Source: Photobacterium obscurum
Lineage (GTDB): Bacteria > Pseudomonadota > Gammaproteobacteria > Enterobacterales > Vibrionaceae
Length of the DNA stretch: 64,000 nucleotides
Assembly (NCBI RefSeq): GCF_026191635.1
Contig: NZ_JAKRRW010000003.1
Location: 310,001 to 374,000, forward strand
Direction: 5' to 3'
Shown here in pieces: positions 45,357 through 55,085 of the stretch (position 1 is the stretch's first letter; each line of letters begins with the position of its first letter). Below the pieces are notes generated by a model that searched no databases, was not told the origin of the DNA, and saw only the letters and a program-made list of their open reading frames with translations. Made by a program: the position numbers and the translations under genes.

Positions 45357-45500
45357 GAAGAGCGAAAGCTTGAAATATAGTTGAAAGTTTTAGAGTTTCT
45401 TGAAAGGCCTTGATGGCTTAGAGAGTCTGCCTGCAGGACCGAGGGCTAAAGAAAAAGCGAGAGCCATTGACTCTCGCTTTTCTATTTTTACGCTGTTGTC
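45338..45500 (+). repeat. Dispersed terminator repeat, copy E (Nudix gene / dsbB)
   Basis: GGGGCCTAGGTCCTAGGAAG begins inside the Nudix reading frame. GAAAGCTTGA, CTGCCTGCAGGACCGAGGG, and the hairpin follow. The downstream module is shortened. It lies between convergent genes, like most copies. CCTGCAGGACC is shared with copy D. Confidence 0.72.
45452..45481. terminator. Bidirectional terminator, repeat copy E
   Basis: AAAAAGCGAGAG, loop CCATTGA, CTCTCGCTTTT. It serves the Nudix gene and dsbB. Confidence 0.9.
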
Positions 45501-45508
45501 TAGGGGCG

Positions 45509-46021
45509 CTACTTCTTTCCACCCAGGATCTGCGCGACAACAATCACGGCTAAGACAACTAAGTTTGCTGTGAAAATAACAACCAACCACTGTGGCATAG
45601 ACTGACCAAGGAAAGACCATACCACCTTGCTGCAATCACCCGTTGCTTCAAACATCCATGGAACCCACTTGTTGAGCGGAGCCCAGTCAGGGAAGGTAAC
45701 GAACAAATCGCAGGTCGCAAATGGCGACGGATTAAACTGATAGCCGACATGTTCTTTGGCTAACTCCAGGCCGCGGTAAGCGCTGTATCCCCATGCGGCG
45801 AGGCCAGCCCAGCGGATAATCGCATTCTGCGGGGCAATCATCCCAAGTAGGGCCGCGAAACCAACTCCCATCATTGCTACACGCTCATAGATGCACATCA
45901 CACATGGGTCTAATTTCATGACATGCTGAAAGAAGAGGGCGCAGGCTTCAAAAAAGATGATGGAAAGCAGCAGTAATAGCCACGATAGTCGGCTTTTGGA
46001 AAATGAATTCAGAAATTGCAT
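45509..46021 (-). CDS. dsbB: Disulfide bond formation protein B
   Basis: DsbB is the quinone-coupled inner-membrane oxidase that recharges DsbA. It has 170 residues with four helices. The first redox pair is Cys40/Cys43 (DPCVMCIYER) and the second is Cys104/Cys130 in the periplasmic loop. All four catalytic cysteines are present. In E. coli and Vibrio dsbB follows nhaB, as here on the minus strand. A hairpin of the ATACCAAAC family lies in its promoter region. Confidence 0.96.
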   Translation of the reverse strand: MQFLNSFSKSRLSWLLLLLSIIFFEACALFFQHVMKLDPCVMCIYERVAMMGVGFAALLGMIAPQNAIIRWAGLAAWGYSAYRGLELAKEHVGYQFNPSPFATCDLFVTFPDWAPLNKWVPWMFEATGDCSKVVWSFLGQSMPQWLVVIFTANLVVLAVIVVAQILGGKK

Positions 46022-46042
46022 TGAATGATCTCGTCTAAAGTT

Positions 46043-46095
46043 ATACCAAGCGAAACTATTATCTGTGCCAATCAGATGTTTGTTCTGTTTGCTAT
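46043..46095. repeat. Solo hairpin of the ATACCAAAC inverted-repeat family (dsbB promoter region)
   Basis: ATACCAAGCGAAACTATTAT followed by CTG (left arm) and CAGATGTTTGTTCTGTTTGC (right arm) face each other with a short spacer, about 53 bp in all. The arms resemble the terminal repeats of the element at 43004-43268 without any interior. Confidence 0.45.
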
Positions 46096-46100
46096 TAAAA

Positions 46101-46126
46101 CAAAGCCCCGATTAATCAGGGCTTTG
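46101..46126 (-). terminator. Terminator of nhaB
   Basis: On the minus strand CAAAGCCC-TGATTAATCG-GGGCTTTG followed by TTTTAA, about 40 bases past the nhaB stop. Confidence 0.85.
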
Positions 46127-46166
46127 AAGTTATCATTTCTGACCGTTATCTTTACGAAAGATTCAA

Positions 46167-47759
46167 TTAATGTCCAGCGGCTGGTGCGATATGTGATACA
46201 GCTTCCGCAGTATGGTGTGCAAGCCACCCCATGTCATAGAACCAATCTGTCATCGGTACCAGCATAAACTCGATGCCGGCCAGGCCGACGATAGACAGTA
46301 CGATGGTATAAGGCAGTGCCATATATACCATGCGGCCGTATGATAGGCGAATCAACGGCGCCAGTGCCGACGTCAAGGCGAATAGGAACGCAGCCTGACC
46401 ATTCGGTGTTGCTACCGACGGTAGGTTGGTACCGGTGTTAATCGCGACAGCCAGCATGTCGAACTGGTCACGAGTGATCACGCCGTTAATTAGCGCTGTT
46501 TTCACTTCGTTGATATAGACCGTACCGACAAAGACGTTATCAGAAACCATCGACAGCAAGCCGTTGGCAATATAGAACATCGTCATTTGCGCGCTGCCTT
46601 CCAGGCTCAGCACCATATTGATAATTGGCGCAAACAGTTGCTGGTCGATAATGACCGCAACAATTGAGAAGAACACGGCAAGTAACGCGGTGAATGGTAG
46701 TGCTTCTTCAAATGCTTTACCTAAAGCGTGCTCTTCGGTTACACCGGTGAAAGAGGTGGCGAAGATAATGACAGTTAGACCGATAAGGCCAACGGCTGCA
46801 AGGTGAAGCGCCAGGCCGATAATTAGCCAGACGGCAATGATCGCTTGAATAGCCAGCTTGGCATAGTCAATATTGGTACGGCTTTTACGCTCTTCCTCGT
46901 CGAAATCGACTAGGATTTTGCGTACGTTTTCCGGCAGGCGGGTACCATAGCCGCAAATTTGGAATTTCTCCACCAGCACACAGGTCAGGATACCGCACAG
47001 GAAGACCGGAATGGTAACAGGTGCCATACGAATGATGAACTCGCCAAATAGCCAGCCAGCCTGATCGGCAATGATCAGGTTCTGGGGTTCACCTACCATG
47101 GTCATGACCCCACCTAGCGCAGTACCGATACCGGCATGCATTAGCAGGCTGCGAAGGAACGCACGGTAGTTTTCAAGGTCATTACGGCTTATTTCCCGAA
47201 TATGTAAATCGGTTGTATGGTCGTGGGAAGCATGGGGCTCTCGGCCTGATGCGACTTTATGGTAGATGCTGTAGAAGCCAATCGTCACACTGATCACAAC
47301 CGCGATGACGGTCAGTGCATCAAGGAATGCCGATAAAAATGCCGCCATCACTACGAAAGAAAGCGATAGCAGGGTTTTTGAGCGGATGCCGATCAGTATC
47401 TTGGTGAAGATGAATAACAGCAACTGCTTCATGAAGTAGATGCCGGCAACCATGAAGATCAACAGCAAGATAACTTCAATGTTGGCAACCAGTTCGTGTT
47501 TGACCTGCTCGGGGCTGGTCATTCCAATCGCAACGGCTTCAATAGCCAATAGGCCACCTGGCTGTAGCGGATAGCATTTCAGGGCCATAGCGAGGGTGAA
47601 GATAAACTCAACTACCAGCAACCAGCCTGCAACAAATGGGTCAACGAGAAAAAATACGAATGGGTTGATGACAAGAAAGGCAATGATTGCCAATTTGTAC
47701 CAGTCAGGAGCCTTGCCTAAAAAGTTCTTTATAAAGGCGTTCCCTAGCGAAATAGCCAT
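46167..47759 (-). CDS. nhaB: Na+/H+ antiporter NhaB
   Basis: NhaB exports sodium in exchange for protons in the inner membrane, helping pH and salt homeostasis. It has 530 residues (E. coli 513), about 12 helices. Recognisable stretches are [57 protein letters not shown] and [20 protein letters not shown]. It is divergent from fadR and upstream of dsbB, the conserved arrangement. The genus is marine, so sodium handling is expected. Confidence 0.97.
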   Translation of the reverse strand: MAISLGNAFIKNFLGKAPDWYKLAIIAFLVINPFVFFLVDPFVAGWLLVVEFIFTLAMALKCYPLQPGGLLAIEAVAIGMTSPEQVKHELVANIEVILLLIFMVAGIYFMKQLLLFIFTKILIGIRSKTLLSLSFVVMAAFLSAFLDALTVIAVVISVTIGFYSIYHKVASGREPHASHDHTTDLHIREISRNDLENYRAFLRSLLMHAGIGTALGGVMTMVGEPQNLIIADQAGWLFGEFIIRMAPVTIPVFLCGILTCVLVEKFQICGYGTRLPENVRKILVDFDEEERKSRTNIDYAKLAIQAIIAVWLIIGLALHLAAVGLIGLTVIIFATSFTGVTEEHALGKAFEEALPFTALLAVFFSIVAVIIDQQLFAPIINMVLSLEGSAQMTMFYIANGLLSMVSDNVFVGTVYINEVKTALINGVITRDQFDMLAVAINTGTNLPSVATPNGQAAFLFALTSALAPLIRLSYGRMVYMALPYTIVLSIVGLAGIEFMLVPMTDWFYDMGWLAHHTAEAVSHIAPAAGH

Positions 47760-48232
47760 GTTCTTGGGTCTCTTTAAATACGCAGATTATTCGATGAGCT
47801 GGCGCTATCTTGCCTTTGTAGTCCTAGAGCAGGGTAACCATCTATTGATTGAGGTTAAGTGTTCTTATGAGACCCTCTAAGCTAAAAATCATTTCCCTGA
47901 TGGTTTTTAACTTAAAGCAGGCAGCAGCATCCTTTTAGCTCCCAGTGTTTGATCGTGCTAACTGTACCGTGTGATCTAGATCAGTCAAGCTGAGATATGA
48001 AGGGATAATTCATTAACTGAACCTAAACCCCTAAACCGTACATTTGGCGAGCTAGATTACCACGCTCTGAAATATATTCTTACAATTCTCTGAAAATGTT
48101 GAGCGTAGTCAAATTTCAAACTGCAAAAGGAAACATCAGTTTTAGATGAATAGCATAGTTTCTCCTAATGCATAAGTAGTGGTATGATGAGTTAATAAAA
48201 TATGAGCAAGAAGCAACTGGAAAAATAATCAG
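47760..48232. other. Divergent regulatory region between nhaB and fadR
   Basis: This 473-base gap holds a CRP-like dyad TGTGATCTAGATCAGT (47970-47985; first half-site perfect, second partial). No clear FadR box was seen. A 94-codon frame from 47596 runs into the gap from inside antisense nhaB and is rejected. No other gene is seen. Confidence 0.35.
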
Positions 48233-49084
48233 ATGGTAATAAAGGCTGATAGCCCAGCAACATTTGCTGAGAAATATATTATTGAGAGTATCTGGAATAA
48301 TCACTTTCCCCAAGGCTCTATTCTTCCTGCAGAGCGAGAGTTATCCGAATTAATTGGTGTGACACGGACTACGTTACGAGAGGTTCTGCAGCGTTTGGCC
48401 CGTGATGGCTGGTTGACTATCCAGCACGGTAAACCAACGCGTGTGAATAACTATATGGATACCTCGGGACTAAGCATTCTCGATACCTTGATCACTCTTG
48501 ATGGACAGGATGTTCAGGGAGTACTTGAGGATTTGCTGTCTGCTCGTACTGATATTAGCAGCGTTTATATGCGCTACGCTGTTAAAGGTAATCACGAGGA
48601 ATCGAGTCAATTGCTGGATAACGTGATTGATTCTTGTGAAAAACTTCTTAAGGCGGACAGCTTTGCAGACTTCGTTGAAGCGAGTGAAGAAAAAGCTGAA
48701 CTGATGCAGGAAGTGAAGAAGATCGTTGATAAGTACGGTAAAGACCAGCCTGAGCTATGCGAAGAGATTTGTCGAGCTCGTGCGTTTAACTACTATGATT
48801 ACCGTATGTTCCAGGGTATGGCAGCGAAATCTGGCAATACCTTGTATGTGTTGACGATTAACGGTTTGCGTAAGATTTATACTCGCGTAGGCGGTTACTA
48901 TTTCATGTCTAAAGAAGCGTGCGAGCTTGCCCTTGGCTTCTATCGCGATATCAAGTCTTACTGCGACAATCATCAACCTGAGTTGGTTGCCGATCGTATC
49001 AAGAAGTATGGCCGCGAAAGTGGTGCAATTTGGTATAGCAACCGAATTGAAATTGCTCGCTACCTGTACGAAGAAGAGCAGTAA
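48233..49084 (+). CDS. fadR: Fatty acid metabolism regulator FadR
   Basis: FadR represses fatty-acid degradation genes and activates fab genes; long-chain acyl-CoA releases it from DNA. The 283 residues comprise a GntR winged helix (about 1-75, WNNHFPQGSILPAERELSEL and TTLREVLQRLARDGWL) and an all-helical acyl-CoA domain. Compared with E. coli FadR (239 aa) there is an extra segment of about 40 residues near 137-176 (KADSFADFVEASEEKAELMQ onwards). This is the known Vibrio-type insertion that enlarges acyl-CoA binding. Its ribosome site is weak. Confidence 0.96.
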   Translation: MVIKADSPATFAEKYIIESIWNNHFPQGSILPAERELSELIGVTRTTLREVLQRLARDGWLTIQHGKPTRVNNYMDTSGLSILDTLITLDGQDVQGVLEDLLSARTDISSVYMRYAVKGNHEESSQLLDNVIDSCEKLLKADSFADFVEASEEKAELMQEVKKIVDKYGKDQPELCEEICRARAFNYYDYRMFQGMAAKSGNTLYVLTINGLRKIYTRVGGYYFMSKEACELALGFYRDIKSYCDNHQPELVADRIKKYGRESGAIWYSNRIEIARYLYEEEQ

Positions 49085-49159
49085 GCTTAAGAGTTACGTA
49101 ATGTGACTCGTGAAATGATAATTTAAGAAAGGAGATGCAGAGGCATCTCCTTTTTTGTT

Positions 49160-49259
49160 TATTGGGAATACTGGTCATTGGAAGAACAGGCCCAAGGCCC
49201 GAAATAAAAAGCGAGAGGCTTGCACCTCTCGCTTTTGTTCTTACGTTGTGAATTAGGAT
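49160..49259 (+). repeat. Dispersed terminator repeat, copy F (fadR / spoVR)
   Basis: GGAAGAACAGGCCCAAGGCC and CGAAATAAAAA lead into the hairpin; the downstream module is reduced to GAATTAGGAT. GGAAGAACAGG...CCAAGGCCC is shared with copy G. It lies between convergent fadR and the SpoVR-like gene. Confidence 0.65.
49206..49236. terminator. Bidirectional terminator, repeat copy F
   Basis: AAAAAGCGAGAGG, loop CTTGCA, CCTCTCGCTTTT. It serves fadR and the SpoVR-like gene. Confidence 0.9.
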
Positions 49260-50789
49260 TTATATCTCTGAATTGTACTGATTACGGATAGGGCAGGTAC
49301 CGAGGATTTGGGTTCTGCCGTCTGGTTGTTCTTCTTCCAGAGTGACATCGAATCCCCATAGGCGGTACATATGTTTCAGCACTTCCGAATGACTATCGGC
49401 AAGGGGTATTCGATTGTGTGGTACATACCTCAGGGTAAGTGAACGATCACCTTTCAGCGCGACATTCCAAACTTGGATATTCGGTTCATTGTTACTGAGG
49501 TTATATTGCGACGAGAGCTTTTCTCGAATTGCCCGGTAGCCTTCCTCATTGTGAATTGCGCTAACCTCGACATAGTTGTGACGGTCATCGTCATCAACCG
49601 CAAAGAATTTAAAGTCGCGCATCACTTTCGGAGACAGATACTGGCTTATGAAACTTTCATCTTTGAAGTTTTCCATCGCGAAATGCACGGTTTCCAACCA
49701 GTCAGATCCTGCAATGTCAGGGAACCAGTATTTATCTTCTTCTGTTGGGTTCTCACAAATTCGGCGGATGTCCTGGAACATGGCAAAGCCCAGAGCGTAC
49801 GGATTAATTCCGCTGTAGTAGGGGCTGTTGTATTCCGGTTGAGCCACCACATTGGTATGGCTGTGGAGGAACTCAATAATAAACCGATCCGTGACTAAGC
49901 CTTCGTCATACAGGTGATTAAGGATCGTATAGTGCCAAAAGGTTGCCCAGCCCTCGTTCATGACCTGCGTCTGTTTCTGCGGATAGAAATACTGGCTGAT
50001 TTTTCGCACAATTCTTACTATCTCGCGCTGCCAAGGCTCTAGCAGTGGCGCATGCTTTTCAATGAAGTACAGGATATTTTCCTGAGGTTCGTGCGGATAG
50101 CGGGCTTCTTCTGTCTTTAGCTCCTTCTCTTCCTGCATCGGAATGGTTCGCCAGAGAGCATTTACCTGGGTCTGCAGATAGTCTTCACGTGCTTTCTGTC
50201 TGGCCTTTTCCTCAATTAGAGATATTTTTTGTGGGCGTTTGTAGCGATCAACGCCGAAGTTCATTAGCGCATGACAAGAATCAAGTAATCTTTCGACGTC
50301 ATCAACGCCGTATTTTTCTTCACATTCGGTAATATACTTTCGGGCAAACAACAGGTAGTCGATGATTGAACTGGCATCCGTCCAGGTTTTAAATAGGTAG
50401 TTGCCCTTGAAAAATGAATTATGTCCATAGCAGGCATGGGCCATTACCAATGCCTGCATGGTAATCGTATTTTCTTCCATCAGGTAAGCGATACAGGGAT
50501 CGGAGTTAATCACAATCTCGTAGGCTAACCCCATTTGGCCATGCTTATAGCCACGCTCCGTTTCGATAAAGCGTTTTCCGAATGACCAGTGATGGTAATT
50601 GATGGGCATGCCGATACTGGAGTAGGCATCCATCATTTGTTCGGCAGTGATGATCTCAATCTGGTTAGGATAGGCATCAAGCCGGTAATGATCGGCGACA
50701 CGCTTAATTTCCTTGTGATATTGCTCCAGCAGGTCAAACGTCCAGTCTGGACCATCACTGAGTGTTTTTGACTTAGTGGTTGTTACCAT
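49260..50789 (-). CDS. ycgB: SpoVR family protein (YcgB)
   Basis: This 509-residue protein belongs to the SpoVR/YcgB family, named for a Bacillus spore-cortex gene and widespread in proteobacteria. Conserved parts include PNQIEIITAEQMMDAYSSIGMP, YEIVINSDPCIAYLMEENT, VMAHACYGHNSFFKGNYLF (with His/Cys residues) and MNEGWATFWHY, suggesting a metallopeptidase-like or metal-binding site. Its biochemical activity is not settled. It is the last gene of the yeaG-yeaH-ycgB series on the minus strand, a frequent stress-induced trio. Confidence 0.93.
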   Translation of the reverse strand: MVTTTKSKTLSDGPDWTFDLLEQYHKEIKRVADHYRLDAYPNQIEIITAEQMMDAYSSIGMPINYHHWSFGKRFIETERGYKHGQMGLAYEIVINSDPCIAYLMEENTITMQALVMAHACYGHNSFFKGNYLFKTWTDASSIIDYLLFARKYITECEEKYGVDDVERLLDSCHALMNFGVDRYKRPQKISLIEEKARQKAREDYLQTQVNALWRTIPMQEEKELKTEEARYPHEPQENILYFIEKHAPLLEPWQREIVRIVRKISQYFYPQKQTQVMNEGWATFWHYTILNHLYDEGLVTDRFIIEFLHSHTNVVAQPEYNSPYYSGINPYALGFAMFQDIRRICENPTEEDKYWFPDIAGSDWLETVHFAMENFKDESFISQYLSPKVMRDFKFFAVDDDDRHNYVEVSAIHNEEGYRAIREKLSSQYNLSNNEPNIQVWNVALKGDRSLTLRYVPHNRIPLADSHSEVLKHMYRLWGFDVTLEEEQPDGRTQILGTCPIRNQYNSEI

Positions 50790-50820
50790 AACACACTCCC
50801 CCTATAGCGCTTGATGACAT

Positions 50821-52092
50821 CTAGCTGACTTGCTTTTTAAATAGCTCCCGGAAAACCGGGAAGATGTCTTCCACACTCCTTATGTTTTGCATCGCAAAAT
50901 TGCTGTGGCTTGCCTGCAGTGCTTCATATTCCCGCCATAGTGTCTGGTGTGCCCGGCGGGTAATTTCAATATAAGAGTAATAGCGACTAACTGGCAGGAT
51001 ATGCTTATCAAGCAGCTCCCGACAACCCGGTGAGTCATCAGCCCAGTTATCGCCGTCTGAAGCCTGTGCGGCATAGATATTCCACTCAGCCGGTGAATAG
51101 CGCTTCTTAATGATGTCGTCCATCATCCGTAGTGCACTGGAAACGATGGTTCCCCCTGTTTCCTGTGAATAGAAGAACTCATGTTCGTCGACTTCCTTGG
51201 CTTGGGTATGATGGCGAATAAACACCACATCGACATTTTTATAGGTTCGGTTGAGGAACAGATACAGCAAAATGTAAAAGCGTTTGGCCATATCTTTGGT
51301 AGCCTGGTCCATTGAACCGGACACATCCATTAAGCAGAACATAACAGCCTGGCTTGTTGGCTGAGGTCGACGCTCGTAGTTTTTGTAACGTAAATCAAAA
51401 GTATCAATGAAAGGCACGCGGTTGATTTTTTCCCGCAGAGCCTGAATTTCCTGCTTCACTCTTTCTTCTTCAAGAGGTTGGGCTGGTTCAGTGTTCATTA
51501 AATGGTCAAGCGCTTGTTCCAGCTCCCTTAGCTGACGGCGTTTGGCTGCAGTCATCGCCGTGCGGCGGGCCAGTGAGTTCTGCAATGATTTTACAATGGC
51601 AATATTGGCCGGCACACCCGTCGATTTAAAGCCGGAGCGGAATGTTTTCCACTCGACAATTTTATTGAGTTGGTTTTTCTCAAGGTTTGGTAGTTCCAGA
51701 TCTTCAAACAGTAGATCGAGATATTCATCTTTAGATATCTGGAAAACAAATTCATCCTGACCTTCACCATCAGGGCTGGCCTGTCCCTCTCCGGCACCGC
51801 CTTGTCCCGCCCCTCCTTGGGGGCGTTCAATGCGATCTCCGGGGCTGAACTGGTCGTTACCCGGGTGGACAACTTCACGTTGTCCACCTCGGCCTTGGTG
51901 AAAGCTCGGCTCGCGGATATCGCGGGAAGGAATGGTAATATCCTCACCGCTTTCCACATCGGTAATCGAGCGCTTGTTTACCGCATCAGCAATCGATTCC
52001 TTGATTTGCTGTTTATGACGGCGCAGAAAACGCTGACGATTTACCGTGCTTTTATTTTTACCGTTGAGCCTCCGGTCTATAAAATGCCCCAT
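50821..52092 (-). CDS. yeaH: YeaH/UPF0229 von Willebrand A-like protein
   Basis: This 423-residue protein is the UPF0229 partner of YeaG. A basic N-terminus ([22 protein letters not shown] shortened here) and a Gly-rich, negatively charged low-complexity stretch ([11 protein letters not shown]) precede a C-terminal vWA domain with the MIDAS-like motif [12 protein letters not shown]. In E. coli yeaGH is sigma-S dependent and helps survival under nitrogen starvation. Located between yeaG and ycgB with 31-39 base gaps, it is probably co-transcribed with both. Confidence 0.93.
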   Translation of the reverse strand: MGHFIDRRLNGKNKSTVNRQRFLRRHKQQIKESIADAVNKRSITDVESGEDITIPSRDIREPSFHQGRGGQREVVHPGNDQFSPGDRIERPQGGAGQGGAGEGQASPDGEGQDEFVFQISKDEYLDLLFEDLELPNLEKNQLNKIVEWKTFRSGFKSTGVPANIAIVKSLQNSLARRTAMTAAKRRQLRELEQALDHLMNTEPAQPLEEERVKQEIQALREKINRVPFIDTFDLRYKNYERRPQPTSQAVMFCLMDVSGSMDQATKDMAKRFYILLYLFLNRTYKNVDVVFIRHHTQAKEVDEHEFFYSQETGGTIVSSALRMMDDIIKKRYSPAEWNIYAAQASDGDNWADDSPGCRELLDKHILPVSRYYSYIEITRRAHQTLWREYEALQASHSNFAMQNIRSVEDIFPVFRELFKKQVS

Positions 52093-52131
52093 AAGCTCCC
52101 CCCTTATTCATCCCATAATTCCATGGCTAGC

Positions 52132-54066
52132 TTACGAAGACTTACGTACGCGCAGATACCACTCAGATAACAGGCGCACTTGCTTACGGGTGTAGCCTTT
52201 TTCCATCATACGAGCAACGAAGTCATCGTGTTTCTTCTGCTCGTCGGTGGATGTTTTGGCGTTAAACGAGATGACTGGTAGCAACTCTTCGGTATTCGAG
52301 AACATTTTCTTCTCGATCACGGTGCGTAGCTTCTCATAGCTGGTCCAGTTAGGGTTCTTGCCTGCATTGCTTGCACGGGCACGTAGTACGAAGTTGACGA
52401 TCTCATTACGGAAGTCTTTCGGATTACTGATGCCAGCAGGTTTCTCGATCTTCTCAAGCTCGTTGTTCAGCGCTGAGCGGTCGAATAGCTGTCCGGTTTC
52501 AGGATCCCGGTACTCCTGATCCTGAATCCAGAAGTCGGCATAGCTTACGTAACGGTCAAAGATGTTCTGGCCATACTCAGAGTATGACTCAAGGTAAGCG
52601 GTCTGAATTTCTTTGCCGATGAACTCAACATACTTCGGAGTCAGATACCCTTTCAGGTGCTCAAGGTATTTTTCCGCCAACTCTTGCGGGAACTGCTCAC
52701 GCTCGATTTGCTGCTCTAGTACATAGAACAGGTGAACCGGGTTCGCTGCGACCTCTGAGTGGTCGAAGTTAAAGACGCGCGATAGGATCTTGAACGCGAA
52801 ACGTGTCGACAGACCTGCCATCCCTTCATCGACACCGGCATAATCGCGGTATTCTTGGTAGGACTTGGCTTTAGGGTCAGTGTCTTTCAGTGTTTCACCG
52901 TCATAAACCCGCATCTTAGAGTAAAGGCTAGAGTTTTCAGGCTCTTTCAAGCGTGATAACACGGTAAAGCGAGCAAGGATTTCCAGTGTACTTGGCGAAC
53001 AAGGTGCAGCCGATAGTTCACTGTTCTGAAGCAGTTTTTCGTAAATCCGGATTTCTTCCGACACACGCAGACAATAAGGCACTTTGACAATATAAACACG
53101 GTCAAGGAAGGCCTCGTTGTTTTTATTGTTACGGAAGGTCTGCCATTCAGACTCGTTTGAGTGAGCCAGAATGATCCCGTCAAATGGCAGTGCTGAAAGC
53201 CCTTCGGTCCCGTTATAGTTGCCTTCCTGGGTCGCTGTCAGTAGTGGATGCAACACTTTAAGTGGTGCTTTGAACATCTCTACAAACTCCATCAGGCCCT
53301 GGTTGGCCTTACAGAGTGCGCCAGAGTAACTGTAAGCATCCGGGTCATCTTGAGCGAAGTGTTCAAGCTGACGGATGTCTACTTTACCGACCAGAGACGA
53401 AATATCTTGGTTGTTTTCATCGCCGGGTTCCGTTTTGGCAATACCGACCTGGTCAAGGATTGATGGGCGAACTTTGACGACTTTAAATTTGGTGATGTCA
53501 CCACCGAATTCGTGCAGGCGTTTGGCCGCCCATGGTGACATGATGTTATTTAGATAGCGCTCAGGGATGCCGTATTCTTTATTGAGAATGTCTCCATCTT
53601 CATTTTTATCGAATAGGCAGAAAGGATGATCGTTAACAGGGCTACGCTCCCCGTTGGCTGTCAGTACATACACTGGAACTTTTTGCATCAGGCTTTTCAG
53701 TTTTTCTGCTAGTGATGATTTACCACCACCAACAGGGCCCAATAGATAGAGGATCTGTTTGCGTTCTTCCAGGCCTTGAGCGGCATGCTTAAGGTACGAG
53801 ACAATCTGTTCGATGGCATCTTCCATGCCGTAGAAGTCTTCAAATGTCTTGTAGCGGGAAATGACGCGGTTGGAGAAAAGGCGGCTCAAGCGCGGATCTT
53901 GAGCGGTATCAATCATTTCGGGTTCGCCGATTGCCATTAGCAAGCGTTCTGCTGCATTAACATATGCACTGCGGTCATTACGACAGATTTCAAGGAATTC
54001 TTGCAACGAAAGCTCTTCATCCTTGGCTTCTTCATAGCGTTGACGATAGTGGTCAAAAATACTCAT
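52132..54066 (-). CDS. yeaG: PrkA-family serine protein kinase YeaG
   Basis: This is a PrkA-type AAA+ protein with serine kinase activity. From ATG 54066 (behind AGGGGGCATACC) it has 644 residues, as in E. coli. The N-terminal PrkA AAA domain (about 20-380) carries the P-loop GPVGGGKS at 110-117. A C-terminal kinase-like domain of about 200 residues follows (RVFNFDHSEVAANPVHLFYVL onwards). The frame is open to 54096, but the first 10 extra codons are unsupported. A 23-codon ORF with an AGGAGG site lies in its presumed leader. Confidence 0.95.
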   Translation of the reverse strand: MSIFDHYRQRYEEAKDEELSLQEFLEICRNDRSAYVNAAERLLMAIGEPEMIDTAQDPRLSRLFSNRVISRYKTFEDFYGMEDAIEQIVSYLKHAAQGLEERKQILYLLGPVGGGKSSLAEKLKSLMQKVPVYVLTANGERSPVNDHPFCLFDKNEDGDILNKEYGIPERYLNNIMSPWAAKRLHEFGGDITKFKVVKVRPSILDQVGIAKTEPGDENNQDISSLVGKVDIRQLEHFAQDDPDAYSYSGALCKANQGLMEFVEMFKAPLKVLHPLLTATQEGNYNGTEGLSALPFDGIILAHSNESEWQTFRNNKNNEAFLDRVYIVKVPYCLRVSEEIRIYEKLLQNSELSAAPCSPSTLEILARFTVLSRLKEPENSSLYSKMRVYDGETLKDTDPKAKSYQEYRDYAGVDEGMAGLSTRFAFKILSRVFNFDHSEVAANPVHLFYVLEQQIEREQFPQELAEKYLEHLKGYLTPKYVEFIGKEIQTAYLESYSEYGQNIFDRYVSYADFWIQDQEYRDPETGQLFDRSALNNELEKIEKPAGISNPKDFRNEIVNFVLRARASNAGKNPNWTSYEKLRTVIEKKMFSNTEELLPVISFNAKTSTDEQKKHDDFVARMMEKGYTRKQVRLLSEWYLRVRKSS

Positions 54067-54168
54067 GGTATGCCCCCTGAATCGTTCTTCAATCAATTAG
54101 AAAGGACGAAAACAAATAACTTTCACATCCCTCATCTTTTAAGACTAGACCTAACTGATCAAATTGCT

Positions 54169-54240
54169 TCACTGAGTTGTTGGTTTATAAACTAAATTTC
54201 CTTTTTGTACCGGCCTGCGAGCTGAATGTTTTTTAAACAT
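54169..54240 (-). CDS. Possible 23-residue basic peptide in the yeaG leader
   Basis: ATG at 54240 opens the frame MFKKHSARRPVQKGNLVYKP plus TTQ, closed by TGA. A perfect AGGAGG lies 11 bases upstream, a little far but usable. The peptide is strongly basic (Lys/Arg in 7 of 23). It lies about 100 bases before yeaG on the same strand. It could be a small stress protein, a leader peptide controlling yeaG, or chance. I do not recognise a family. Confidence 0.4.
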   Translation of the reverse strand: MFKKHSARRPVQKGNLVYKPTTQ

Positions 54241-54620
54241 ATTCTTACTATCCTCCTATAAATTACGTTGTGCAAGAGGGTTTTTTTAAAAAAAGCGCAC
54301 AGTTTTGTTGCTGGATTGTGATGCGAACGGCTTGAAAAAATAATAAGTCATTAATTAGTCATATTATTGCAGGGGTAGTCTTATCGACTGAGTGAAAAGG
54401 ATTTCATCAAGTTAAAGTCGAAGTAAAAGCACTTTCTTTAGCTTAAGATGTCTTTTTTAGGGGCGGGTGGAGTGAGTGATATGTTCGTGCTTTTTCAGTG
54501 TTTGATGCTATGGAAATATCGGCTTGAGTGTCAAATTAATGCGATAGGTGCTTTTTTTGTGAGCGAAATCAACACCCCTGACTTAAGCTAGAACTGTAGA
54601 GGCATTAGGGGAGAGCTTGT
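54241..54620. other. Intergenic region upstream of yeaG and the VOC gene
   Basis: This AT-rich gap of about 380 bases lies between divergent genes. It contains a TTTTTTTAAAAAAAGCGC tract near 54282 and no further ORF with a ribosome site. I cannot place a sigma-54 or sigma-S promoter with confidence. Confidence 0.3.
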
Positions 54621-54623
54621 TTG

Positions 54624-55004
54624 ATGGGTATTTCACGTGTTGATACGGTTTCAATACCGGTTTCTGACCAAAGCTTGGCATTGTCATTTTACCGGGATGC
54701 TCTGGGGTTTGAGCTGATTCGTGATCATCATGCCGACAACCATAAACGCTGGATTCAACTGGCGCCTAAGGGGGCTGAAACAACGATCAGCCTGGTGATA
54801 CCGTTTGGCGGTATGGAAGCAGGATCTGTGCAGGGGCTGGTGGTGCAAACGGATGATATTCACTCGACGCACAGCGAATTGAGTAATAGGGGAGTCCCTT
54901 TGTCTGAGATTGTGACCATTATCGGGGGGCGTTTTGCCACTTTTGCCGATCCCGATGGAAACGGTTGGGTGTTGATAGAAGCCAACTCACAGATGATGGC
55001 TTAA
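54624..55004 (+). CDS. VOC-family (glyoxalase-like) protein
   Basis: This 126-residue single VOC domain has beta-alpha-beta-beta-beta repeats. The first half begins GISRVDTVSIPVSDQSLALSFYRDALGF and the second GLVVQTDDIHSTHSELSNRG, ending TFADPDGNGWVLIEAN with the terminal metal-ligand Glu. Many such proteins are annotated glyoxalase/bleomycin resistance; the substrate is unknown. The ATG at 54624 (behind GGGGAGAGC) is preferred over the TTG at 54621. Confidence 0.85.
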   Translation: MGISRVDTVSIPVSDQSLALSFYRDALGFELIRDHHADNHKRWIQLAPKGAETTISLVIPFGGMEAGSVQGLVVQTDDIHSTHSELSNRGVPLSEIVTIIGGRFATFADPDGNGWVLIEANSQMMA

Positions 55005-55048
55005 TAGGGTGTTGATGCTGAGGTGATGGCCAAGGTTGTTGGGATATG

Positions 55049-55078
55049 AAAACTGCCGCCAGTTGGACGGCAGTTTTT
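55049..55078. terminator. Bidirectional terminator between VOC gene and yeaD
   Basis: AAAACTGCCG-CCAGTTGGA-CGGCAGTTTTT, a 10-bp stem between convergent genes, not related to the GCGAGAG repeat. Confidence 0.9.
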
Positions 55079-55085
55079 ATTTAGA

